Shown here: piece after piece, positions 33,734 through 44,597 of the stretch
Layout of the letters: each line of letters starts with the position of its first letter
Position numbering within the stretch: the stretch's first letter is position 1
DNA from: Gautieria morchelliformis
Taxonomy: Eukaryota; Basidiomycota; Agaricomycetes; Gomphales; Gomphaceae
Length of the DNA stretch: 64,000 nt
Assembly: GCA_015179125.1 (NCBI GenBank)
Contig: WHVA01000034.1
Coordinates: 310,001 to 374,000 of the forward strand
Reading direction: 5' to 3'
Made by a program: the position numbers and the translations under genes
Notes under the pieces: generated by a model
The model's database searches: none
Seen by the model: the letters and a program-made list of their open reading frames with translations, nothing else
Told to the model about the DNA's origin: nothing

Positions 33734-34476
33734 GAGATGTGCCCTCGCTTCCCCTGTCCAATCGCTTTGCTGCTCTGTCAATAGCCCCAGATACTGAAGA
33801 TACATTCCCTGTGTCAAAAACTGGGTCGCACACAGCAAGCGATAAAGACACATCAACCGCCAACATTCCAAAAGGTCCTTCACCACGACTGAAGCGTTGG
33901 GAGCGAGCTCTTCCCAAGCACTTTGTGGTTGCATCCATTCCCTCTCCAAATTCGCTGAACCTCAAGGTAGAGATCCAGACAACAGACACTGCTGAGGTCA
34001 AAGGAGTGACTGCACTCCTCGACAGTGGTGCGACCGGGTTGTTCATCGACAGCGAATTTGTTGCCGCTGAGAAGTTAACCATGCGATCACTCACACGCCC
34101 TGCCCCTGTCTACAATGTTGATGGCACTCCCAATGAGGGCGGAGCGATTCGCAATGTTGTTGATGTCATCCTGCGATTCCGCGACCACTCTGAATGCGCT
34201 GTCTTTGCCGTTACGAACCTTGGGAAGCACAAGATGATCCTGGGCTATCCATGGCTCCGGGGGCACAACCCGGAGGTTAACTGGCGAACGCAGGAGGTGA
34301 CACTGAATAGATGCCCTGTGCAGTGCCACACCTGCAGAGCAACACTGCGGGAAGAGCGGAGAGAGGAGGCGAGAATACGTGCATGCCGCATGGGCCCCCT
34401 GCCTCAGATGGTGGAAGAGGAAGAGGGAGACGCAGAAGGAGATGAGGCTGGTGAGGTTGAGCCCCTTCTGGCATAG
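33730..34476 (+). CDS. Protease ORF of the short Gypsy element
   Basis: The frame begins at the gag stop, one base back (the same GTGAGA overlap as in Gypsy-2). It contains ALLDSGATGLFID, the retropepsin active site, and ILGYPWLRGHNPEVNW, a conserved pol N-terminal motif. A cysteine pair region (CPVQCHTC) and an acidic tail follow, with a stop at 34474-34476. Gypsy-2 aligns over the same stretch but reads on into RT. About 220 bases without a gene follow before the 3' LTR. Confidence 0.88.
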   Translation: MRDVPSLPLSNRFAALSIAPDTEDTFPVSKTGSHTASDKDTSTANIPKGPSPRLKRWERALPKHFVVASIPSPNSLNLKVEIQTTDTAEVKGVTALLDSGATGLFIDSEFVAAEKLTMRSLTRPAPVYNVDGTPNEGGAIRNVVDVILRFRDHSECAVFAVTNLGKHKMILGYPWLRGHNPEVNWRTQEVTLNRCPVQCHTCRATLREERREEARIRACRMGPLPQMVEEEEGDAEGDEAGEVEPLLA

Positions 34477-34695
34477 GTATTCACTGGTGAGGTGTTCACC
34501 CCCTAGGCTATGTGGCCTCTATTTTTGCATGAGTTCATGCTGCAAACAGCGTCTTCCTGAGCAATAGTGGGGAGGTATGGTACAAGAGTGGCTTCTGGGA
34601 CACATTTCTTTGACAGGTCGACTGGCATGGCAGGCAGGAGTGCATGTTGCTTAACAGTTGTTGGTCACGTGTTCAGTTTAATTAGCCTGTGAATT

Positions 34696-35149
34696 TGTCA
34701 GGGGAACACCAATCACACACTGTGCATGATCACACTGTGTATGATCGCACTGTGCATGATCGCACTGTGCATTATCACACACTGCATCATCACAGCGTGT
34801 TGTTGGTGGCCCCTGAGCTTCTCCTAGCGTTTAGCATCCTTCTGTCTTGTGTTCCATTTATTTCCCTTCCTGTTCCAGCCCCTTCCGACATCATTCCTTC
34901 CTTATCTGTCCAGCCCTGTTATCGCTGGCATGATTGCTTATGTAACTCGGACATTCGGTGATTGGGCTAGCATGCCCACATTTGCTTATAGTCGTAGTTA
35001 GGTGGCGAAGGGGTTCCTTAGAGTTTTCTCTTTGGATCCCCCTTCGCCAGGTATGTCTATGTCCTGTATATAGTTCTCTATCTCACTTTGGATCCCCCTT
35101 CGCCAGTTCACCGCTTGAGTGTAGAGCGTCTGCCTAGGTTGCCCTTATA
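34696..35149 (+). repeat. 3' LTR of the gag-protease element
   Basis: This 454-bp LTR matches 32028-32509 except for fewer minisatellite units and scattered substitutions. It is followed by GACTG. Confidence 0.9.
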
Positions 35150-35569
35150 GACTGGAACGCGCGGTCGAAGACCGTGACAATGTGCTCGAAGCCGAGCGCG
35201 CCAAAATAAAAGAGCTTGAGGAGCAGCTGAGCGCAACCCAGCTCCAGCTCAAGTTCGCCCACACAGCCTCAAAAAGGCCACGCCATGACCTGGCCACAGA
35301 CCCAGTGGCCAGGCCCTCATCATCTCGCGTGACAGCACCCTTGCCAGCGCGTGCAACATCGGGGCTAGCATCCCGATTATCGGCTCCCACCCCGACAACG
35401 ACAATGACAGAGAGGCGGAGCATGCCATCCGACACAGCATATGGCATCCCAGAGGGAGGGGAGTCCGACTCCTCCGTCTGGAATACGTATGACCTGGAAA
35501 GGGCCCAGCGGCTGGCAAATCAGCCGAAAAAGAAGCGCAAGAAATTGCGCGGCACCCCCAACACCCTCA
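35150..35569 (+). pseudogene. Gypsy-3 ORF3, coiled-coil and nuclear-signal part
   Basis: The frame open from 35153 continues the helix started at 32027 with LERAVEDRDNVLEAERAK and KELEEQLSATQLQL, a heptad pattern typical of a coiled coil. A disordered Ser/Thr/Ala/Pro linker follows, then QPKKKRKKLRG, which matches the classical monopartite nuclear localisation signal. It is cut at CCTCA (35565-35569) by a relic element. After removal of the relic, the frame continues directly at 38465. Confidence 0.55.
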
Positions 35570-35967
35570 TGTCCTGACGCGTTTATTTCCCATACTCAGA
35601 TGCCCTGTTCTCCCATTTCTCACACCACCTCCATGTTCGTTCCGATCGCCCTCGCCGTGTTCAGCAACCGATCTTTGCTGTTCGCGCCATTTACCATAGC
35701 CATGCCGTCAAAGCACGATCGACGTCTTTGGACTGACTTGGCAGTCATCGCTGAGCATATCACCTCCTCTGCTCAACCCTCTCTCGATGATGTTCCTAGG
35801 ATCGGATTGTCATGACTTGTGTATTTCTTGCACCTTGTTATCTCCGTTTCCCCTTTTGCCACCCCTCTCCCATGTTCGCTCGGCTTCGCCCTCCACCTCG
35901 ACCACTCCTCCCTTATGTCATCTCCGTTAGCCCTTCCTCGCATTTCACCGAACAGCCACTCACTGCT

Positions 35968-36904
35968 TGTTAGAATAAATGGATAGCTATATCAAGCATT
36001 ATTCTAAGGTCTATACAATCATCTAACTGAGCTAACATCTGGGAGAAATAATCCATGCACCAGTAGCAGTGCCTGCCCTGGAAAGCAGGCACCTGGGCCC
36101 TGGTCAGAAGAAATATTGCTATGGGACTAATAGACCCATACAGGGACATCGGACACGATGGATATTACAGTACACTGTCCTATCTATGGACGTACTGAAT
36201 AGCTACCTCAGGAGAGAGGTACAGAGATGGCAAATGCCTTGCCAAGGCTGCTGTAGGCACACAGCACAGGACACACATGATTTCTTTTCTATTCTATTCC
36301 CCTGACCAGCTCCACTGATTACGAGCTGTATTACATGTTGAAAGGGGCTTTGTACATTGCTCCAAGGTCCCAGCTTAGATACTTGTCAGTAGGACAAGTA
36401 TCCCCATCATTGTTCCTGCTCCACAGCTGTATGCAGCCTGTGGAGCATTTCCACATTATCCTGACCCATTCTATCACTATCTTGAACACTGGTAGTCACT
36501 ACTATTTTAGTATAAGTAGCTACCATAAATGTACGAACAAAACATCCAGAATATCATTCAGAAATACCCAGAATTGCTGTTTCACCTCCTGAAGTAACTG
36601 TAGACTTGTTTGATAGTTACAGAGCTCATTTCTTGATAGATTTCTCTAATTCCTTGTTGAGAGTCTACTATAACTTGCTACACTATACTGTTCCAAAAGC
36701 GAAAGCTTCGGACCCCTTGTTCCTCTGTTCTCACCTGTTTCTTCCTCGACTCGGTCACGTGACCTACATCAATCAGTGACGCACTCGCCCCACAGAGCTT
36801 AGTCAGCTCACGCATATACCGTGCACAGGGGTGCACGAAGAGTCCCAACTCCCTGAGTCATCAAATATATCAATTCTGATATATCTGATCTATTTTTCCT
36901 AAAA
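35968..36904. mobile_element. Probable solo LTR or small element nested in the relic LTR
   Basis: About 937 bp interrupt the relic LTR between two copies of CTGCT (35963-35967, 36905-36909). The insert begins TGTTAGAATAAATGG. It contains a perfect hairpin GATACTTGTC/GACAAGTATC (36378-36402, loop AGTAG) and no gene. The right end (CCTAAAA) is not a standard LTR end, so the class is uncertain, and two elements in series are possible. Confidence 0.55.
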
Positions 36905-37328
36905 CTGCTCGCATCATTCACCAGCAGGCACACCATCAAATCACGATCGATATCCCTACCCGGCATGATGGCTTGTCAGTAGCTCCATCAGCTTCTCGGT
37001 CCAACCCCCATTTGGTGTTCATATGAGCAGGGTGCGTTCGTGGGACGTCCTACCCATAGGTCGTGTGGGATCAACCCAGCAGATGAAGATCCCGTGCAGG
37101 GCGGTGTATATGCAGGCCCCAAGACATGATTTCATACATAGGTGCCTTTGCCACCTTTACTCTCCATCATTTCATGTTCGCACTCTTCCCTCACTCTATT
37201 GTATGTTTATTCCATCTACTTAGTATCAAGACTGCGCACCCCTATCCAACCCTGACTCACGATGGCCTCTTTCCTATTCGCTGATACCTTATGAGCATTC
37301 GATATAAGTAGTTTACATTCGCATCTAT

Positions 37329-38001
37329 GGAGGTTGTTCGGAAACTATAAGAAGTATCAAACTCTAATATCTCCTTAAGATCATTTAAATACTTGAAATC
37401 TATTTTAAACATAATTTAGATTTTAAAACTTTTGGAATTTTTAAAACTTATTTGTACATTGTGAAACAAAGCATCTTTTAAGAGCTGAATAGATTATGAA
37501 ACACTGTGGTGAGTTAGAACTTTAAGAATTTTAAAAGGTAGACTCCCTTAGATAGTACATTTCATACACGTGTATGCCATTGACACCTTTAAATAAATAC
37601 GTGTTACCTTGGAATGGGTGAGTTAACTAGAATATATTTCTATTTCATCCAACATACTAAGAATACCTGGGCGGGTTTGCTTAATTAGGAAGGTTGTAGC
37701 ATGAAAATCTCCAATAATATCTTACATATTTTACATGGAAAGAACTGCAGTTTAGTTTTTAAAAAATGGAGTACCAACAAAAGTATTAACAGATATCTAT
37801 AAACAGAAGGAAATCATATACAATGGATCCTATTAAATGACCTTTAATTGTTTAGCATGTAACATGGAGAACTATTTCCCAGAATTGCTTTTTAATGATG
37901 GAATAGTTTCAGGAAAGATATAACTATTTGAAGATGGAGTTTTATGGGAATGTCACTTTATTAGTAAATATCTGATATTATAGTAATTCCAAACACCCTC
38001 C
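37329..38001. mobile_element. AT-rich MITE nested in the relic LTR
   Basis: This 673-bp AT-rich insert has imperfect terminal inverted repeats (GGAGGTTGTTCGGAAACTATAA on the left, the inverse of GGAGGGTGTTTGGAATTACTA on the right). The 3-bp repeat TAT (37326-37328, 38002-38004) flanks it. The uninterrupted sequence is visible in Gypsy-1 at about 13930. No transposase frame is present. Confidence 0.75.
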
Positions 38002-38091
38002 TATATTCTCCAGTTCAATTATCATACGTCGTCCATCTTGTGCAAACTTGACTTCGCGGTGATCATCGTCTTGAGCTTCTCCTGGAGATTT

Positions 38092-38283
38092 CTATCTTCG
38101 ACCAGAAGAGGACTTAGGCACCACTGGTGAGTTCTCATACTTCATCCTCGTTACCTTAGCCTTCAAACTATTTTCTGTGCTGACAGTGAAGGGCTCCGAA
38201 GGAGCACCTTCACCGGCGAAAGGATTGTCGCTACTTAGACAACCCTTCCGTGACACCTTGCACGTTACATCATCAAGTGCCAC
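38092..38283 (-). pseudogene. Diverged copy of the antisense LTR ORF
   Basis: The frame matches 14027-14299 codon by codon for about 60 codons, with about 30 percent amino-acid change and no indels. A CAG to TAG change just upstream of its first methionine removes the N-terminal third. Confidence 0.4.
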
Positions 38284-38459
38284 GGGCTATTTCGCTATGA
38301 CTGTAGATAGGGCGAGCTCCGTTTGGGCAAACCCTCTTATCTTGTGAACATTCGTTGGTTCACCTATTCACCAAACGGCATACTTATTTGCACAAGTTAT
38401 TCGGGCATTTGCTGTGTTCACTAATACACGATATTAACGCCTAAAAACCAATCTTGACA

Positions 38460-39700
38460 CCTCAATGAGTTAGCCATTGCGAGGGAAAGCGCGATCGGCG
38501 CATACCTTGTGGTGTCACCGTCGCAGATGATCAATGACCCTGCCCTACAATGGCAGGTAGCATTGGTCGAGGCCCAGTACATCGGGCCTCACATGGACCT
38601 GCCACCATCAGAGGGGACAGTTCACCCTCCCAACCCGGGGGAGGGAGTGATCATACCGCTCGGAGACCCACCACCGAGACGGGCCTCCTACCATGACCAG
38701 TAGGAAAGGCTCAACAGCGTCATACTCAATGGTACGACATCTCCCCGCTCAATGACCCACGCTTCGTTGAGCTCATAGCACGTGCAAAAGAAACGCCGCA
38801 ACTCGCACGCACATGCGAGATGATCGGCGTGTTCAAGCGCATCAAGCGTGAGCAACGCGCTTGCACTTCCAAAAGGGATTGTCTCATGATAGCGAGGGGT
38901 ACCCCGCATGACATCGCCACCATCCTAAGGGGTTGGATACACAACCCCGAGGGAATCCCGTCTGCCATCCATGACAACGCGGATGGAACCTTCAACCTAG
39001 ACGACATGGACATCTGGATGTGGTTGAAGGCCCTTGCACCCCGTGTTAAAGGGGTTGCGTCACCTCTCAAGTTGAGACTTCTCGACTTGTTTGGCTCAAC
39101 CGACCAATGGTCGAGCTTCGTCGATGCCAGGGAATGCCTGACACTGCAGAGCACCAGTCTGCGGCTCTCCATCACGGGCCCATATCCTGTGGGGGGCCGA
39201 GCTGGCCCCAACATCCCACTCGCCGAGATCGCGTGATGGCTGGCCCGCTACGCCAGGGTCACTGACAAACAAGCGACGCACATTGAACAGTACGTTCAAT
39301 GCAGCATCACCGGCACGGCATTCAGTGCCGCCGCTCGAGAGGGCCAACAAAAGGTCCTCAAGACCAGCCACATGAGGGCTGCGGTGCCGCAACCGCTCAC
39401 CCACGCTCAGCTTGATCAAGACTGGCACACTTCTGGCCTCCTCCCCAGGCTGAGGACCTGGCCATCGAGGCCATGCTCTGCGAGGATGCAGGCCCCATCA
39501 ACCAAGCGGAAACCACCACCAGTGGTGAGGCAGACCCACCTCGCCCAACCACCCCTGCGGATGCAGAGGTGCCTCCGGAGGAGTCACGTGCTCCACCGGC
39601 CCCATACAACGACGATGTCATTGTATCGGAAACATTAGAGGACTCCATCATGATGACCCCTATGAGTCCTAGTTGTTCCCCTATAGTTGTCTATAGAGGG
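38460..39700 (+). pseudogene. Gypsy-3 ORF3, C-terminal part
   Basis: The frame picks up from 35569 as NELAIARESAIGAYLV and stops at 38701-38703. One base off, a well-formed sequence continues as WYDISPLNDPRFVELIA, then through the open frame 38820-39236 (MIARGTPHDIATILRGW, MDIWMWLKALAPRVKG, KLRLLDLFGSTDQW). It goes on past a stop at 39234-39236 and ends in an acidic proline-rich tail at about 39713. With the two upstream parts this is an ORF of roughly 550-600 codons, now broken by two or three small lesions and two insertions. I recognise no family. Confidence 0.5.
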
Positions 39701-39706
39701 GGAGGG

Positions 39707-39921
39707 TGTAAATAACCTATGTATCATACATGTACACTAGTTATTACATAACCCCAGTGGGCCCCTTAGGGACCCACTGTATAGTTTATGCGTGGGAACT
39801 GGTCAGCGGTTCCCATCGCATCTTACCCTTACACTGTCACTATGTAGCATTCAGAATACCACTCTTTGGTCAAGTTCTGCAGTGCCCTTGTGATACAAGG
39901 CATAAGATCGACATCTTTACA
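39707..39921 (+). repeat. Gypsy-3 3' LTR
   Basis: This 215-bp LTR matches the 5' LTR at 7948 and is preceded by the polypurine tract AGAGGGGGAGGG. The following bases (CACAA) do not repeat the 5' flank. Confidence 0.82.
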
Positions 39922-39962
39922 CACAATGACACAGTATATACAAGCTTTCCTGGTAAATTTCA

Positions 39963-40490
39963 TTGTTAAATCACAATCCGATTTCAGACCATAACGCTTC
40001 ACCCGATATACATAGGAAAGAAATTATTGTAATGTATATACTCAACCCACGGTTCATATTATACATGGACCTTGTGCATACACGTCCTTTATTCTTTCTG
40101 CAATCGTTACACCCTTCGTTAATGTGCATTACAAAACAAAATTTTTTACTAACTTGCTTTTTGAATGATGGCATTTTGGTGCTAGGAGATGGAGAAGATG
40201 AGAACGTCCCTGCTCCCAATAACATACGCTTTGGTGCTTGTTCATTTGAGATCCACGTCCGCCATCATGGACTCAGGAAAGATGCAAACAACATATTAGG
40301 GTCATCTGAAACTTCCTTACTAATGAATTTTCACTTTCTGAAGCGAGAGAGTCGGGGACTGAGGCAGCAGCTGCTGCCGCCGCTAGGATATCCTTGAGGC
40401 GCACAAGTCTGAACTTGCACAGACCATCCATATGCTGATGATCGTCAAACAATCCCTCAAGTTGGCACAGGTGAAGCTGGATGAATAAGG
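39963..40490 (+). other. Hypothetical frames, coding status unclear
   Basis: A 144-codon frame at 39963-40397 and, in another frame, a helical stretch (ILEAHKSELAQTIHMLM, ending at 40488) suggest the tail of a spliced gene. A minus-strand frame (40273-40743) overlaps both. No domain is recognised, and the exon limits cannot be set from the sequence alone. Confidence 0.25.
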
Positions 40491-41195
40491 AACATATACT
40501 GAGATATTTACCGTGGCTGTAATACATTTTAAGTGTCACACACGTCCCGTAAAGGCTGTACGGCTGTACCTGTACCGTCAAGCTGTTTGGTGACCCTGGA
40601 TACGGTATGGATACAGTACAGAGGCAACTGTAAGTTGGCCATATGACATATGGCCGTAAGATAAGGGACACCAGGAACCAGCACCCCTGACATAAGCTAG
40701 CGCTTATATCACATGACCCGCCAAATCGAAAGACTTGGATCACAATTTTTCAAAAAGTGTGCCAGAAAATTCAATTTTGATATAGAGAAGTGTAAATATT
40801 GTATCTGGTTACTATACTTTTGATTGACTTGCTAATATGTTGCTGGGCAAGGGACTCTGCCCATGCTTGACCAATTCGCTGTGTCACGTGGCACGTGACC
40901 TCCCAGAATGGTCAGCGAGCGCCGACGTCCAAGCGCTGAGAAAGCTGACAAACCATGTCACATGACACGCCAAATGTTGCGGTTGGAAAATACAAAATGT
41001 GTCCCAAATGGTTCCAAAACACAAAATAAAGTATTTGGAAAAAAATTCTTAGTGTGCACTTTGAGAGTATATAACTCAGCTACCCTGCATTATGTAGCTA
41101 AACCCTTTCCTACAAATTCAAACTAGACATATTGAAAGAAACTCTTAGGACTCAAATAAGTCAGAACTTAATGTAGGTGGGTGGAATTGAGGATC
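40491..41195. other. Unassigned sequence
   Basis: No gene is supported. Two short stretches resembling CACATGAC(A/C)CGCCAAAT, at about 40708 and 40956, suggest a small local duplication. Confidence 0.4.
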
Positions 41196-41546
41196 ATGTC
41201 GGAAGGCGGCTGGCCTGTATACGGTACGGCGCCGAGCCCTGTGCCGAGGCTGGCTCCTGTCGAGTCTAACGACAGTGACTCGGACAATGCCACGTCACAT
41301 ACTCCCTCCAACTCTTCTACTTCGACTTCACGCGCATCGAGTTACGCGTCAGCTCTGCTTCAGGTTTGGCTCCGCCGCTGGACTATCGTGGTTTCTTGGG
41401 AGGCTCATTCCTGTGATGAGACGCTGCGAAAAACACCAATGATCAGTCAGCTTTTCGTAGTCGCTTACATCACTTTCTGGACCATGACTGGTACTGCACA
41501 CAGCACCACGGTGCCGAACTGGCGTGTTCAACCAGTCCTGTGCTAA
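41196..41546 (+). CDS. Hypothetical protein, Ser/Thr-rich N-terminus
   Basis: From the ATG at 41196 the frame encodes about 55 residues typical of a disordered fungal N-terminus, rich in serine, threonine, proline and aspartate (ESNDSDSDNATSHTPSNS). It then changes character after a possible donor site (CAG, then GTTTGG) near 41366, so the true first exon may end there. A following exon is not clear. No family is recognised. Confidence 0.3.
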   Translation: MSEGGWPVYGTAPSPVPRLAPVESNDSDSDNATSHTPSNSSTSTSRASSYASALLQVWLRRWTIVVSWEAHSCDETLRKTPMISQLFVVAYITFWTMTGTAHSTTVPNWRVQPVLC

Positions 41547-42370
41547 GCCGCTACGAAGCAGCTTGAGGGCTGAACCGACTCACTAGCTTTGCGCTTTTCG
41601 CTTACAGACCAACATATACCAGAGGAAGAAAAGGACGAGGATCGATGGGGGGGTGGGGGCGCTTGGTTATTGCTCTCAGAATGCATAAGAGAGGCTGCAC
41701 CAGGAGGCAGTTGCGGTAGGTCCGAATGGGATGGCACAGAAAGGGTCAGTTCGTTTGAGTTGCAAGGTACCATACTCGGAGGGGTATTCGAGGCGGCGTG
41801 TATATCACGGAACCGTGAGAGATCACGTCCATCATGGCCACCCAAGGTTTGGCCAGCCGCAGGCACCAGTCCTCGAATTGGGGAATGAGCACCCTCCCTG
41901 TGCTAGGAAAGCGCTGCCTTCGCGCTGGCCCCGCAGCAGCAGTGCCCATGATCTGCACCATCTGCACCAGCTCTCTCTTGCGCCCGACATGGTTGGTCAT
42001 CTGATAGTAAGCACGACGCTGCTCTCACCAACACTGGCCACCGGGGAACGATTGAAAGAAAACCGCGTTTTGCCAACTGGCAATGCTGGCAAAACACCTC
42101 CGGTGAAAGAGAATAGCAGACCAAACTAACTTGGTCCGCATGTCTTTCCCCCATTCCCAGCATGGTTTTTGTAAGCTGGGTCTGCGCATCTCTCACTAAT
42201 ACTGACCAATTCACGACGATTGAAATCCCCGGCTCACCGACTGGCAATGCAGATGAACCAACCTTTGGCAAAGCCACTTCGTATTTATCTCTTAGAGCGC
42301 GTCTCAATGTCCTCCATTCCACCCTCGTGGCACTTTCACAAGTGAGTCTCGTGCTTTGAAACATCTTCAC
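41543..42370 (-). CDS. Hypothetical spliced gene on the minus strand
   Basis: Three overlapping minus-strand frames (42370-41903, 42000-41746, 41866-41543) could be joined by short introns; one candidate runs from GTTAGT near 42125 to TATCAG near 42001. The sequence has protein-like composition (TLRRALRDKYEVALPKV, LIPQFEDWCLRLAKPW) and a Ser/Pro-rich end. A plus-strand frame (41589-41888) overlaps part of it. No domain is recognised, so this is a possible gene only. Confidence 0.3.
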
Positions 42371-43095
42371 ACAGACTCACCGTGCCCCTTGTCCGAATGT
42401 ACAGTGTGCATCACCGTTGTAGGCGGAGAGCGGCTGTATCTCGGGCCCTTCCACAACCGAGGAAGACTGCCTGAGCGCCCGCTGCCTGAAAAGCCATAGT
42501 CGTGCCTGGAACTGCACTCATGGGTACCAGGCTCATTGTCGTGCATGTGTGCACTCAGGAACGGCGTGCGCCCGTAACCATTCGTGCCGCGCGCACGTCG
42601 GCTATCAGCAGCGCTTTAACCACACCAGTTTGAGTGCGTGCAGCGATCACCGTCGACGTTACATAATAAAGGCCATTGTGTGTTTTCTGGATGTCATTAC
42701 TGCCTCTCTCACTGACACCTCGTGACGCTTAGGCTGCAGTCCCCGAATAGACGTGTACGGTGCTCACCCAAGTCCAGGACGTGTTTTCGACGCGGTCCTG
42801 TTATCTATATTCTTTTTTATGCGCCCGTCCCAGCGTTATGTATCTCCCTCCAACCCCATGCCTATGTATCACCTATGCCCATTAATATTTCTTATAACTT
42901 GCGTGCATTGTAAGGCCAGTCTGGGCGCGCTTGAAGACGAAGGTGTTACCGGTGCAGGGACGCACCCCCTCGGGGTGTCATCTGGGTTCACGATCACGAA
43001 TGCAACGAGCTTGATCATTTCGGATATAGATATACCTCTGAGTGACTGGGAGTCTACGACTTCGGACTGCTGATTGAGGGCAGAAGATTAATCGT
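42371..43095. other. Unassigned sequence
   Basis: Short frames occur on both strands but none has a recognisable domain or good exon signals. Confidence 0.4.
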
Positions 43096-43242
43096 TTACA
43101 AAGCCGCATATATGATGCTTGCAAGATTGTCGGCAATTGATATTATTAAAGTGGACTTGCCGACGCCTCCCGCTGCAATTACTGGTACTTTGGGCTCGTT
43201 ACTAATAAACGGTCCAGTTTCACGTGCCGTTAGCCGATCCAT
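43096..43242 (-). CDS. Short ORF with a P-loop-like motif
   Basis: A 48-codon minus-strand frame starts at ATG 43242 and ends at TAA 43096. It contains PVIAAGGVGKSTLII, close to the phosphate-binding loop of Ras-like GTPases (VVGAGGVGKS, first glycine changed to alanine) and also to ParA/MinD-type ATPases. Nothing recognisable follows the stop. It is upstream of, and divergent from, the peroxidase gene. It could be a relic of a small GTPase, a first exon, or chance. Confidence 0.3.
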   Translation of the reverse strand: MDRLTARETGPFISNEPKVPVIAAGGVGKSTLIISIADNLASIIYAAL

Positions 43243-43314
43243 AGCTCGAGATACTGTCTGTTGTGAATTTCGAGCGTGGTGACTTCGAGAGTGTATGGTT
43301 CGACAGATCTTCTA

Positions 43315-44472
<1,158 letters not shown>

Positions 44473-44597
44473 GTATGTATTTTTGTATCCAAGCACCCGT
44501 GTGTCCAGGGCGCCGATCCGTCGGCGATATGGCCGTGGGAGATGGCGCCTGGGGTCTGCATCCCGGGACGCGTGCGCCCGGTAGTCGACCACGTGCC

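Larger units (their letters stand above)
32028..35149 (+). mobile_element. Short Gypsy element with gag and protease only
   Basis: LTRs of 482 and 454 bp (32028-32509 and 34696-35149) start TGTCAGGGGA and end CCCTTATA. They are flanked by GACTG (32023-32027, 35150-35154). Inside are a gag gene (with one frameshift) and a protease ORF that ends in a proper stop at 34476, and then nothing more before the 3' LTR. Its LTRs and proteins are related to Gypsy-2 (52066-58267), which has the full pol. RT, RNase H and integrase are missing, so this element would depend on a relative. It resembles the TR-GAG class described in plants. Confidence 0.9.
35570..38459 (+). mobile_element. Relic of a Gypsy-1-like element, internally deleted
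   Basis: CCTCA flanks the segment (35565-35569, 38460-38464). A partial LTR begins at 35570 (TGTCCTGACGCG) and is followed after about 240 bases by a second LTR start at 35808 (TGTCATGACTTG), which runs to CTTGACA at 38459. Nearly the whole internal region is gone. The LTR is a diverged relative of Gypsy-1's and has itself received two insertions, at 35968-36904 and 37329-38001. Confidence 0.85.
7948..39921 (+). mobile_element. Gypsy-3: chromovirus-type Ty3/Gypsy element, heavily interrupted
   Basis: Related LTRs of 213 and 215 bp (7948-8160, 39707-39921) bracket scattered pieces that read in order: gag (8332-8800, 11711-12519, 13079-13359, 21502-22100), protease (22120-22560), reverse transcriptase (23002-24080), RNase H, integrase and chromodomain (29339-31549), then an extra ORF (31672-32027, 35150-35569, 38460-39700). 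The gaps are younger elements with 5-bp target duplications: CATGG, TTGGA, TTGGC, GACTG and CCTCA. Many stops and frameshifts show that it is dead. The outer flanks (TGGGG and CACAA) do not match, so the ends may have recombined or a flank may have been lost. Confidence 0.8.
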
